Below, piece after piece: positions 1 through 5,905 of a stretch of 8,095 nucleotides of DNA. Location of the stretch: assembly GCA_900759005.1 (NCBI GenBank), contig CAAEUQ010000099.1, positions 1 to 8,095 of the forward strand, given 5' to 3'. The notes beneath the pieces were generated by a model, which was not told the origin of the DNA, made no database searches, and was given only the letters and a program-made list of their open reading frames with translations. Each line of letters starts with the position of its first letter. The stretch's first letter is position 1. The position numbers and the translations under genes were made by a program. Source of the stretch: Clostridia bacterium (GTDB lineage: Bacteria; Bacillota; Clostridia; Christensenellales; Aristaeellaceae).

Positions 1-90
1 ACCTGTTCCCATACCGAACACAGAAGTTAAGCCTCAGCACGCTGATGGTACTTGGCTGGAAACGGCCCGGGAGAGTAGGTCGTCGCCGGA
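1..90 (+). rRNA. rrf: 5S ribosomal RNA, 3' part (5' end outside window)
   Basis: The sequence carries the conserved 5S core: the loop segment CCATACCGAACACAGAAGTT near 10-29, GATGGTACTTGG near 43-54 and the closing GGGAGAGTAGGTCGTCGCC near 70-88. A bacterial 5S is about 117 nt long, so roughly the first 25-30 nt lie before the window. The 3' end is placed near 90 by similarity and could be off by a few bases. A terminator begins 9 nt later, so this is the last gene of an rRNA operon; 16S and 23S genes are expected to the left but are not visible. Confidence 0.95.
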
Positions 91-98
91 TTCAAATG

Positions 99-127
99 AA
101 CGAACGCTCAATAGGGCGTTCGTTTTT
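99..127 (+). terminator. Rho-independent terminator of the rRNA operon
   Basis: Arms 99-109 and 114-124 pair over 11 bp (one G-U pair) around an AATA tetraloop, and the 3' arm runs into five Ts (123-127). It lies just after the 5S gene and is oriented to end the ribosomal transcript. Confidence 0.9.
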
Positions 128-207
128 CTATACATAAATGATGGCGAATCCACTTTGCGATACTTAACTAGGCTGAAAACGAGTCTTGGGGAAGAGTAAT
201 TGCTTTT

Positions 208-677
208 GAAACGCCTTTGAAGAAACGGATGATTTGCATTTTAAAGATTATTGTTGGATCAGATTTCTTTTACGGGACCATGAGTGAATGCTTTACGTGC
301 ACGTTTTATTGTCAAACAGAGAGAGGAGCTTTTCCTGATGGAGGATAGACTGATTTTGCGCTGACAGTTCTTTCGTGGTGGAGCAATGCGGTTGGTGAAG
401 CTATCTATGTAAAAGAGACGAAATTTAAGCTTCTCTATAAGGACGGATCGTTTTGGATCGATGCTGAGAAGCGGGATGACGCTGTGACGCTTCATTTTAA
501 TACGGACAGGCGTAGCATTCCGGTTATTCCGGATGCGCAGATACCCTTCCGCGATTTGGCGGAGACGGTTGAAAGGCTATGCGGAGTTAGTCGTCGGCGC
601 TGTATTTGGCAGGAATGGCTGAAGATGCTCGGATGGCGGCGGAACAGGCAGCGTATCTGAGAAGGAAAATCTCATAA
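208..677 (+). pseudogene. Decayed plus-strand coding sequence, product unrecognised
   Basis: No intact gene fits here, but protein-like stretches occur on the plus strand in different frames, in order: one at 210-284 (ETDDLHFKDYCWIRFLLRDH), one at 284-361 (containing ARFIVKQREELFLMEDRLIL) ending in TGA 362-364, one at 349-587 (containing KLLYKDGSFWIDAEKRDD and DLAETVERLCG) preceded by an in-frame TAG at 346-348, and one at 591-677 (containing MAEDARMAAEQAAYLRRK) ending in TAA. Joining them needs at least three frame changes. The final TAA lies 8 nt before a strong plus-strand terminator, as expected of a real gene end. I do not recognise the family, and the 5' boundary is uncertain; the stretch 130-207 shows nothing clear. 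The alternative is unrelated non-coding DNA with chance open frames. Confidence 0.4.
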
Positions 678-685
678 AATAGACG

Positions 686-718
686 CGTATTGCATTGAGC
701 ATGCAATGCGTTTTTTTT
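686..718 (+). terminator. Rho-independent terminator downstream of the decayed gene
   Basis: Arms 686-695 and 701-710 form a 10-bp stem (one G-U pair) with a 5-nt loop, followed by eight Ts at 711-718. The orientation is plus. It would end a transcript of the decayed gene or residual read-through from the rRNA operon. Confidence 0.85.
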
Positions 719-724
719 GTGCAG

Positions 725-771
725 AACAAGCCGCGCCCTTCAAATTTCAAAAGGCGCGGCTTGTTTTTTTT
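725..771 (+). terminator. Second plus-strand terminator, abutting the convergent regulator gene
   Basis: A perfect 13-bp GC-rich stem (725-737 with 753-765) encloses a 15-nt loop and is followed by an unbroken T run up to 771. The T run overlaps the minus-strand stop codon of the AraC-type gene (770-772). On the minus strand the hairpin is not followed by Ts, so it may stop or stabilise the regulator mRNA only weakly. Confidence 0.85.
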
Positions 772-2962
772 ATTCCGATTCGGGCGATTTGCCGGCGGAT
801 TCACTCGTTCGGTACTGGCTGGGCGTCAGGGCGTAGGCGCGTTTGAAGGCTTTATAGAATGTGCTAAAATTGGAAAATCCGGCGGCTTCGGAGATGGTTT
901 GAATGGATTGATCGGATTCGCGCAGCAGCTTTGCGGCGCAATTCAGGCGCATATCCAGAAGCAGCGCTGCGGGCGTTTGATTCGTGTTCTCACGCAAAAG
1001 CGTGTAGAGATGCTTTTCAGAGAGGTTGAACTGTTCGGCGATGGTCGCGGGGCAGCAGTTGGTGTCGCTGTAATGTGCGGCGATATAATCCAGCATTTGC
1101 TGAATACGCGCGTCCTGTGCCAGTGCGCGCTGCGTGTTCAGCTGGCTCAGGCATTCCTCAAGCGCGATATCGAACTTTTCGGAAAGCATTCGGCTGTCGT
1201 CTGAGACATCGAAATGCTGTCTGCGCAGAGGGGCATCGCTGATTCCGAGCGTGCTGACGGCGAGCATTGCGATTGCGCGGGCAGTATAAAAGCGTTGGTG
1301 CATGGTGCCGCACTGCCGATAGGGGCAGGAGAGGTAGGCGTGCAGCGCCTGTTTCGCGCCTTCGAGATTGCCGCCGGCGATCAGCGCGTGGAACTGCTGG
1401 AGATTTCGAAATGTGAAATCCCTGCCCTCGGTGTATTCACAGGCGACGTGCACCGCGCGATCGTCGGGCAGATCCGCGCCAGAAGAGAGCAGCGAATCGA
1501 ACGACGCGGCGATTTCGCCGAGATCGCTGATCGGTGCGCTGAACGTGATCTGAATTGGATGTGCGCTAAATTCATCGCAGCGCATCAGGCTGTTTTCAAT
1601 CGCGGCGATCGTTGCGCTCTGATCGGCGGGGCACGGAACGAGAAGCGAAACCGTGCGGTTGTCGAACGTGCAGAGTACGCTGCTTTCAGGAAGCAGGGTT
1701 TTGAGCGTTTGCAGCATGATCATCAGGCGCACGTCCTGCGCGCTGCCGGAGGACAGGCTTGAATCTGAGCGAAATCGCGCGATGCCAACCATGAACGGTC
1801 GCGGAAGCTCGTCCAGCCCTGCCTGCACCATGCGCTCGGGCGGAAGCGGAATGCCGGAGAACAGCGCCTCCAGCGCGCCGGTGCGCACAGTCTTGCGATG
1901 CTGATCGAGCTGCTGGGCAATGTCCGCGCGCTCGATATTCATGCGGCGAATATTTTTCTTCAGCCATGCGTATTCGTTTTTGCCGTGCGAAACGGTGAAA
2001 CCCTCACGCTCTAAATCGCTGAGCAGGCGGCGCATGGGCAGCGATTGCCGCCATGCGGTAAAGTACGCGCCGAAAATGCTGATTACGAACACGGAAAGAA
2101 TGCCGAACCACGTAAGGAGGCTGACGCTCCGAAGCGCGTTTTGAAAATAGGTTTCGGGGAGATAGGCGTTGATGCGGAGCGTGTGATTGGAATTGCTCAC
2201 GCTCACGAGCGCGCCTTCGCGGGAGAATTCGGGCGTAGCGGAATAGGTGCAGAGGACTTCGTCGGTTTCGGCGCTGATGATTTCAAGCGAGCCGTAGCGC
2301 TTCATATTTTCTGTCAGGAGCGAATTCATGACCTTATCATAGGAAAGAAGCATATACGCATAGCATTTCGTTTCGAAAATGCTGGGCGTGCCGAGCGGAA
2401 CGCGATAGATGAACGCCACATCGTGGCCTGCGCCGCCGCCGATTCGAATGCTTCCGCCGGGATAAATCGCTCGGATAAGTCCGTTTTCGGATGCTTCTCG
2501 CATGAACAGCGCGGGATCGATCGTGCCGCGGCATTGCGTTGTGAAATGCGATTCGCTGATGTAAATGCTGTCGCGTGTGAGAACAACGTCGCTGCGCGGA
2601 AATACGAGAATTGCATCCGAGAGCGAATTGTTCATCGAAACGATTGCGGAGAGGTAGTTTTGCGCGGTCATGAGCGAATAATAGTCGTGTGGGGCGAGCG
2701 GGGCGCGGAGAATGGCGATTCGGTTCAGCGAATCCATGTATTTGGATTGACCGAAGATACTGCCGAAGGTTTCAAGCTCGTCGCCGATGTGCTCCAGCTC
2801 CGTATTCAGAAGGTGTTTGCGCTGGTGCATTTCCTGCCCGCGGAAGCGGGAATACATGGAAAGAAACAGCGTAAGCACCAGCACTGCCACCAACAGCGCT
2901 TGCAGCAGGTTGAGCATGAGATTTCTGCGGAAGGTGCTGTTGCGATCGAGTCTTAAGAACAT
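770..2962 (-). CDS. Membrane-anchored AraC-family transcriptional regulator (YesS/YtdP-like)
   Basis: Probable direct sensor-regulator of the divergent sugar importer. Numbering from the ATG at 2962 (730 aa): a transmembrane helix at about 16-37 (LLQALLVAVLVLTLFLSM), an extracytoplasmic region of about 245 residues, a second helix at about 282-303 (LTWFGILSVFVISIFGAYF), a cytoplasmic middle region, and a C-terminal AraC DNA-binding domain at about 616-720. Both helix-turn-helix units are visible (ATIAEQFNLSEKHLYTLLRE and TISEAAGFSNFSTFYKAFKR), as is the family's closing TPSQYR. Length and layout match Bacillus YesS and YtdP (about 760-770 aa), which lie beside similar transporters; the outer region is likely Cache-like, but that is inference. 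An upstream in-frame GTG at 2972-2974 would add four residues, but the only SD-like GGAG overlaps it, which favours the ATG. Expected to activate the operon by binding the intergenic region. Confidence 0.93.
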   Translation of the reverse strand: MFLRLDRNSTFRRNLMLNLLQALLVAVLVLTLFLSMYSRFRGQEMHQRKHLLNTELEHIGDELETFGSIFGQSKYMDSLNRIAILRAPLAPHDYYSLMTAQNYLSAIVSMNNSLSDAILVFPRSDVVLTRDSIYISESHFTTQCRGTIDPALFMREASENGLIRAIYPGGSIRIGGGAGHDVAFIYRVPLGTPSIFETKCYAYMLLSYDKVMNSLLTENMKRYGSLEIISAETDEVLCTYSATPEFSREGALVSVSNSNHTLRINAYLPETYFQNALRSVSLLTWFGILSVFVISIFGAYFTAWRQSLPMRRLLSDLEREGFTVSHGKNEYAWLKKNIRRMNIERADIAQQLDQHRKTVRTGALEALFSGIPLPPERMVQAGLDELPRPFMVGIARFRSDSSLSSGSAQDVRLMIMLQTLKTLLPESSVLCTFDNRTVSLLVPCPADQSATIAAIENSLMRCDEFSAHPIQITFSAPISDLGEIAASFDSLLSSGADLPDDRAVHVACEYTEGRDFTFRNLQQFHALIAGGNLEGAKQALHAYLSCPYRQCGTMHQRFYTARAIAMLAVSTLGISDAPLRRQHFDVSDDSRMLSEKFDIALEECLSQLNTQRALAQDARIQQMLDYIAAHYSDTNCCPATIAEQFNLSEKHLYTLLRENTNQTPAALLLDMRLNCAAKLLRESDQSIQTISEAAGFSNFSTFYKAFKRAYALTPSQYRTSESAGKSPESE

Positions 2963-2973
2963 ACGCGGATTCA

Positions 2974-2977
2974 CTCC
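2974..2977 (-). promoter_or_regulatory. Shine-Dalgarno GGAG that decides the regulator start
   Basis: On the minus strand GGAG lies 11 nt before the ATG at 2960-2962 and overlaps the alternative GTG at 2972-2974. It can serve only the ATG. The spacing is longer than ideal, so initiation may be weak. Confidence 0.5.
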
Positions 2978-3001
2978 ATATCGGATAAGATCATTTCTTT
3001 C

Positions 3002-3030
3002 ATTATATCAATTTATTCTCTAAAAGGCAA
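3002..3030 (-). promoter_or_regulatory. Sigma-A type promoter of the AraC-family regulator gene
   Basis: On the minus strand the -35 is TTGCCT (3025-3030), the spacer is exactly 17 bp, and the -10 is a consensus TATAAT (3002-3007). The predicted transcript start is near 2995, giving a leader of about 32 nt before the ATG. The palindrome at 3032-3054 begins 1 bp upstream of the -35. Confidence 0.8.
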
Positions 3031-3031
3031 T

Positions 3032-3054
3032 CGTCAGATTGATTCAATCTGACG
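3032..3054. promoter_or_regulatory. Perfect 23-bp palindrome, candidate operator
   Basis: Two 11-bp arms (CGTCAGATTGA and TCAATCTGACG) flank one central base. It abuts the -35 of the regulator promoter and lies about 100 bp upstream of the operon promoter. Neither strand shows a T run after it, so it is not an intrinsic terminator. Perfect symmetry suggests a site for a dimeric repressor, for example of the LacI or GntR class, rather than the direct repeats usual for AraC proteins. Confidence 0.55.
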
Positions 3055-3071
3055 GTTTCGGGACTGAAAAC

Positions 3072-3110
3072 CGGAAAGTTCCTGAAATTCCACTCTGTGC
3101 GGAAATTTCC
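3072..3110. promoter_or_regulatory. Direct-repeat pair CGGAAANTTCC, candidate AraC-type binding sites
   Basis: CGGAAAGTTCC (3072-3082) and CGGAAATTTCC (3100-3110) match at 10 of 11 positions with a 28-bp start-to-start distance. The downstream copy ends about 40 bp before the weak -35 region of the operon, a common place for an activator. Tandem half-sites are typical of AraC-family operators; assigning them to the adjacent regulator is inference. Confidence 0.4.
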
Positions 3111-3149
3111 ATGCGGACTTTTACATGATTTTCTCAAAAAGGCGCGTTT

Positions 3150-3179
3150 TTCCCGTGGCGCGCGCGATAGAATTATGCT
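3150..3179 (+). promoter_or_regulatory. Weak promoter of the ABC importer operon
   Basis: A -10-like TATGCT lies at 3174-3179. The best -35 at suitable spacing (TTCCCG, 3150-3155, 18-bp spacer) matches the consensus poorly. The predicted start near 3186 leaves a short leader containing the ribosome binding site at 3194-3200. A poor -35 fits dependence on an activator. Confidence 0.4.
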
Positions 3180-3193
3180 AGAATGGCTCAGAA

Positions 3194-3200
3194 AGAGAGG
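3194..3200 (+). promoter_or_regulatory. Shine-Dalgarno AGAGAGG setting the first permease start
   Basis: AGAGAGG lies 9 nt before the ATG at 3210. The earlier in-frame ATG at 3183 has no such site and would sit at or before the predicted transcript start. Confidence 0.6.
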
Positions 3201-3209
3201 TTGAAGCGT

Positions 3210-4139
3210 ATGCGGACGAATCGGCGCTCGAAATGGATTCTGGCGCGCAGGAGCTGGCAGATGTATCTGTTTCTGCTGCTGCCGCTGGTGTATCTGATCA
3301 TATTTAAGTATATTCCGATGGCGGGCGTTCAGATTGCGTTCCGTCAGTATTCGGCGCGGCTGGGCATCTGGCACAGCAAATGGGTGGGAATGAAGCAGTT
3401 TTCGAAATTTCTGAATTCCTATCAGTTTGAACGCGTGTTTTTCAATACGCTGAGACTGGCGCTGTATTCGCTGGTTGCGGGCTTCCCGCTGCCGATCATC
3501 CTCGCGCTGCTTTTGAATACCGTTCGATCGAAGAAATACCGCTCGTTCATCGAAAATGTGACGTATATGCCGTATTTCATCTCGACGGTGGTCATCGTCG
3601 GTATCCTGACGCAGGTATTCAATACGCGCGTCGGTCTGTTTGCGATGGCGTATCGGGCGCTGACCGGTTCGCCGGACGTTCCGGATCTGCTCGCATCGGC
3701 GAGTGCGTTTCCGCATATGTACGTCTGGTCTGGCATCTGGCAGAGCACGGGCTGGGGCACGGTGATTTACATGGCGGCGCTGTCGGGCGTGGATCCTGAG
3801 CAGCACGAGGCGGCGGTGATCGACGGCGCGAGCCGCTGGCAGCGGCTTTTGCACGTGGATCTTCCGGCAATCGTGCCGACGATTACGATCACGCTGATTC
3901 TCCGGTGCGGATCGCTGATGGGCATCGGATTCGATAAGGTATATCTGATGCAGAATGATTTGAACCTCCGCGCGAGCGAGGTGATCGCGACGTATGTTTA
4001 CAAGGTCGGTCTTGCAGCGGGCGGCGGCGATTTCTCGTATGCGACGGCGATCGGGCTGTTCAATTCGGTAATCAATCTGATTTTGCTGGCGACGGTGAAC
4101 GCCATTTCGCGCAAGATCAGCGATACGAGCTTGTGGTAA
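3210..4139 (+). CDS. Carbohydrate ABC importer permease, LplB-like
   Basis: One of two membrane subunits of a CUT1-type importer. The 309-residue product has a basic N-terminus, a first helix (about 20-35, MYLFLLLPLVYLIIF), then the motif FKYIPMAGVQIAFRQY characteristic of LplB-type permeases, and about six hydrophobic segments in all. The EAA loop that docks on the ATPase is intact at about residues 200-221: EAAVIDGASRWQRLLHVDLP. Length is normal for the family. An in-frame ATG at 3183 would add nine residues, but the SD at 3194-3200 and the predicted transcript start favour 3210. The second permease gene follows after 12 nt. Exact substrate unknown; oligosaccharides are typical for relatives. 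Confidence 0.93.
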   Translation: MRTNRRSKWILARRSWQMYLFLLLPLVYLIIFKYIPMAGVQIAFRQYSARLGIWHSKWVGMKQFSKFLNSYQFERVFFNTLRLALYSLVAGFPLPIILALLLNTVRSKKYRSFIENVTYMPYFISTVVIVGILTQVFNTRVGLFAMAYRALTGSPDVPDLLASASAFPHMYVWSGIWQSTGWGTVIYMAALSGVDPEQHEAAVIDGASRWQRLLHVDLPAIVPTITITLILRCGSLMGIGFDKVYLMQNDLNLRASEVIATYVYKVGLAAGGGDFSYATAIGLFNSVINLILLATVNAISRKISDTSLW

Positions 4140-4151
4140 GGGGGGAGACGC

Positions 4152-5054
4152 ATGAAAAACAGGGGCGCATCCGGAATTGACACTGCGCGGGGCGACCGGA
4201 CGTTTTACGCGATCGTGAATGCGATCGTGGGCGTGTTTATGCTGATCGTGCTGATTCCTCTGGTCAATATCGTGGCTTCGTCATTTTCATCGCCGGGTGC
4301 GGTAAGCTCCGGCAAGGTTCTGTTCTGGCCGGTAGAATTCTCGCTGGACGGTTATAAGACTGTGTTCCAGAACAAGATGATCGGAACGGCGTATTTCAAT
4401 ACGTTCTTCTATACGATCGTCGGAACGATGATCAATCTGGCAATGACGATGATGGCGGCGTATGCGTTGGCACGGAAGAATTTGCCGTACAAGGGATTTT
4501 TCATGTTCCTGTTCACATTTACGATGCTGTTTTCGGGCGGAACGATTCCGAATTATATGCTGATCGTGAATCTGAAGCTGTATGATACCCGCTGGGCGAT
4601 GCTGCTGCCGGGCGCAATCTCGGTATACAACATGATCATTGCGCGAACGTTTATTCAGAATATCCCGAACGAGCTTTACGAAGCCGCTTCGATTGACGGA
4701 TGCAGCGACGCGCGGTATTTCTTCACGATGGTGATTCCGCTTTCGGTGACGCTGCTTTCGGTGCTGACGCTGTATTACGCGGTTGCGCATTGGAATTCGT
4801 ACTTCGACGCGTTTCTGTATCTGACGAATCGCAAGCTCTATCCGCTTCAGATCGTGCTGCGCGAAATTCTGATTGCAAATTCGATCAACGCCAACGAGGT
4901 GGTTGACGATCTTACGATGTCGGCAAAGCAGGGCATGGCGGATTTGCTCAAGTTCTCGCTGATCATCGTTTCGAGCTTACCGGTGCTGGTGCTGTATCCG
5001 TTTGTGAAGAAGTATTTCCTGAAGGGCGTTATGATTGGCGCGCTGAAGGGCTGA
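4152..5054 (+). CDS. Carbohydrate ABC importer permease, YtcP/LplC-like
   Basis: Second membrane subunit, pairing with the upstream permease. The 300-residue product has an N-terminal helix (about 19-43), then WPVEFSLDGYKTVFQN, typical of the MalG/YtcP branch, and the family signature FSGGTIPNYMLIVNLKLYDT near 127-146. The EAA loop is at about 177-199 (EAASIDGCSDARYFFTMVIP); it has Cys where the consensus has Ala after DG. The C-terminus ends KYFLKGVMIGALKG, the usual ending for this branch. A G-rich SD (4140-4147) precedes the ATG, 12 nt after the stop of the first permease. The stop TGA overlaps the SD of the next gene, so the two are probably translationally coupled. Confidence 0.95.
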   Translation: MKNRGASGIDTARGDRTFYAIVNAIVGVFMLIVLIPLVNIVASSFSSPGAVSSGKVLFWPVEFSLDGYKTVFQNKMIGTAYFNTFFYTIVGTMINLAMTMMAAYALARKNLPYKGFFMFLFTFTMLFSGGTIPNYMLIVNLKLYDTRWAMLLPGAISVYNMIIARTFIQNIPNELYEAASIDGCSDARYFFTMVIPLSVTLLSVLTLYYAVAHWNSYFDAFLYLTNRKLYPLQIVLREILIANSINANEVVDDLTMSAKQGMADLLKFSLIIVSSLPVLVLYPFVKKYFLKGVMIGALKG

Positions 5055-5059
5055 GGAGG
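5054..5059 (+). promoter_or_regulatory. Shine-Dalgarno AGGAGG setting the PHP enzyme start
   Basis: AGGAGG begins in the last base of the permease stop codon. It directly touches the ATG at 5060, too close to serve it, but is 6 nt before the in-frame ATG at 5066, which is therefore the likely start. Confidence 0.7.
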
Positions 5060-5065
5060 ATGAAT

Positions 5066-5860
5066 ATGGGCTTTCGTCTGGAGGATTTGCATGTGCATTC
5101 GCACCTTTCGTCCTGCTGCATGGACGAGCGAATGACCCCGAACGCGATTCTTGCATTTGCCGAGGCGCATGATTACGCGTCACTGTGTCTGACCGATCAC
5201 CTGTGGGATCGCGCCGTGCCGGGCGCTTCCGGCTGGTATGCGCCGCAGGATATCGATCATGTGCGTTCGTCGCTGCCGCTGCCGAAGAGCGAAAAGCTGC
5301 CGTTTTATTTCGGCTGCGAAACCGAGCTTCCGGCAAACGGCATTCCGGCGTTGGCGCGGGAACATTTTGAGCTGTTCGATTTCGTGGTGATTCCGCCGAA
5401 TCATATGCATATGAAGGGGTTCGTCCGCCCCGAGGGCGTGGATACGCCGAAGAAAATGGCGGATTGCGTGACCGATCGGCTGGAAAATTTGCTGAATCTG
5501 GATTTGCCGTTTGAAAAGATCGGCATTGCGCATCTGACGGGGCATCTGATGTTTGCCGAAGGTTCGGTCGCGGACGTGATTCGCGAAATGGATTCTAAGC
5601 GGCTCGAGCGCATCTTCCGCGGCTATGCCGAAGCAGGCGCCGGCATCGAATTGAACGCCTCATCGTTTCCTGAATGGGAGACGCGCAGCGAAGACTTGCT
5701 GTCGATCTATCGGGTTGCGAAGGAAGCGGGCTGCAAATTCTATGCCTGCAGCGACGCGCACGCGATCGAGCAATTGAATGTGGTTCCGAATCTGATTCCC
5801 GAGATTGTAAAGCGACTCGGACTCACAGAGGACGATCAGTACCGGATCCCGAAAAAGTGA
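5066..5860 (+). CDS. PHP-domain metal-dependent phosphoesterase (histidinol-phosphatase-like)
   Basis: Predicted cytoplasmic phosphoesterase of the polymerase-and-histidinol-phosphatase superfamily, which uses a cluster of two or three metal ions. In 264 residues (numbering from 5066) the metal-binding set appears complete: DLHVHSH (H9, H11), LTDH (D44, H45), CETE (E85), PPNHMHM (H113, H115), AHLTGH (H156), IELNAS (E195, N197) and CSDAH (D230, H232). Length is normal for the HisK-like class. No signal peptide or membrane helix is seen. It is not in a histidine operon: it sits between the permease and binding-protein genes, so an action on an imported compound or its phosphorylated derivative is more likely than histidinol phosphate, by inference. 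The substrate could also be a cyclic phosphate or nucleotide. An ATG at 5060 would add two residues. Confidence 0.88.
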   Translation: MGFRLEDLHVHSHLSSCCMDERMTPNAILAFAEAHDYASLCLTDHLWDRAVPGASGWYAPQDIDHVRSSLPLPKSEKLPFYFGCETELPANGIPALAREHFELFDFVVIPPNHMHMKGFVRPEGVDTPKKMADCVTDRLENLLNLDLPFEKIGIAHLTGHLMFAEGSVADVIREMDSKRLERIFRGYAEAGAGIELNASSFPEWETRSEDLLSIYRVAKEAGCKFYACSDAHAIEQLNVVPNLIPEIVKRLGLTEDDQYRIPKK

Positions 5861-5864
5861 TTTG

Positions 5865-5880
5865 CGCGCGTACAAGCGCG
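5865..5880 (+). other. Small GC hairpin in the gap before the binding-protein gene
   Basis: CGCGC (5865-5869) pairs with GCGCG (5876-5880) around a 6-nt loop. There is no T run, so it is not a terminator. It lies 14 nt upstream of the strong SD of the binding-protein gene and could mark an mRNA processing or stabilising site, but a 5-bp stem may also be chance. Confidence 0.3.
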
Positions 5881-5905
5881 GATCAATATTAAAAGGAGGA
5901 ATCTC

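Noticed and set aside
259..495. Minus-strand open frame of 78 codons in the region after the rRNA operon
   Set aside because: Basic, low-information translation with no clear ribosome binding site; the plus-strand segments and the terminator downstream fit a decayed plus-strand gene better.
695..1204. Plus-strand open frame of 169 codons starting at the terminators
   Set aside because: It begins within terminator hairpins and runs opposite the C-terminal DNA-binding domain of the regulator.
2045..2956. Open frame of 303 codons on the plus strand inside the regulator gene
   Set aside because: It lies entirely opposite the AraC-family gene, whose helices and DNA-binding motifs are clear; low-complexity composition and no domain.
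3003..3854. Minus-strand open frame of 283 codons opposite the first permease
   Set aside because: Its translation is extremely Arg, His and Gln rich, typical of an antisense shadow of a membrane protein gene, and it would run across the intergenic regulatory DNA.
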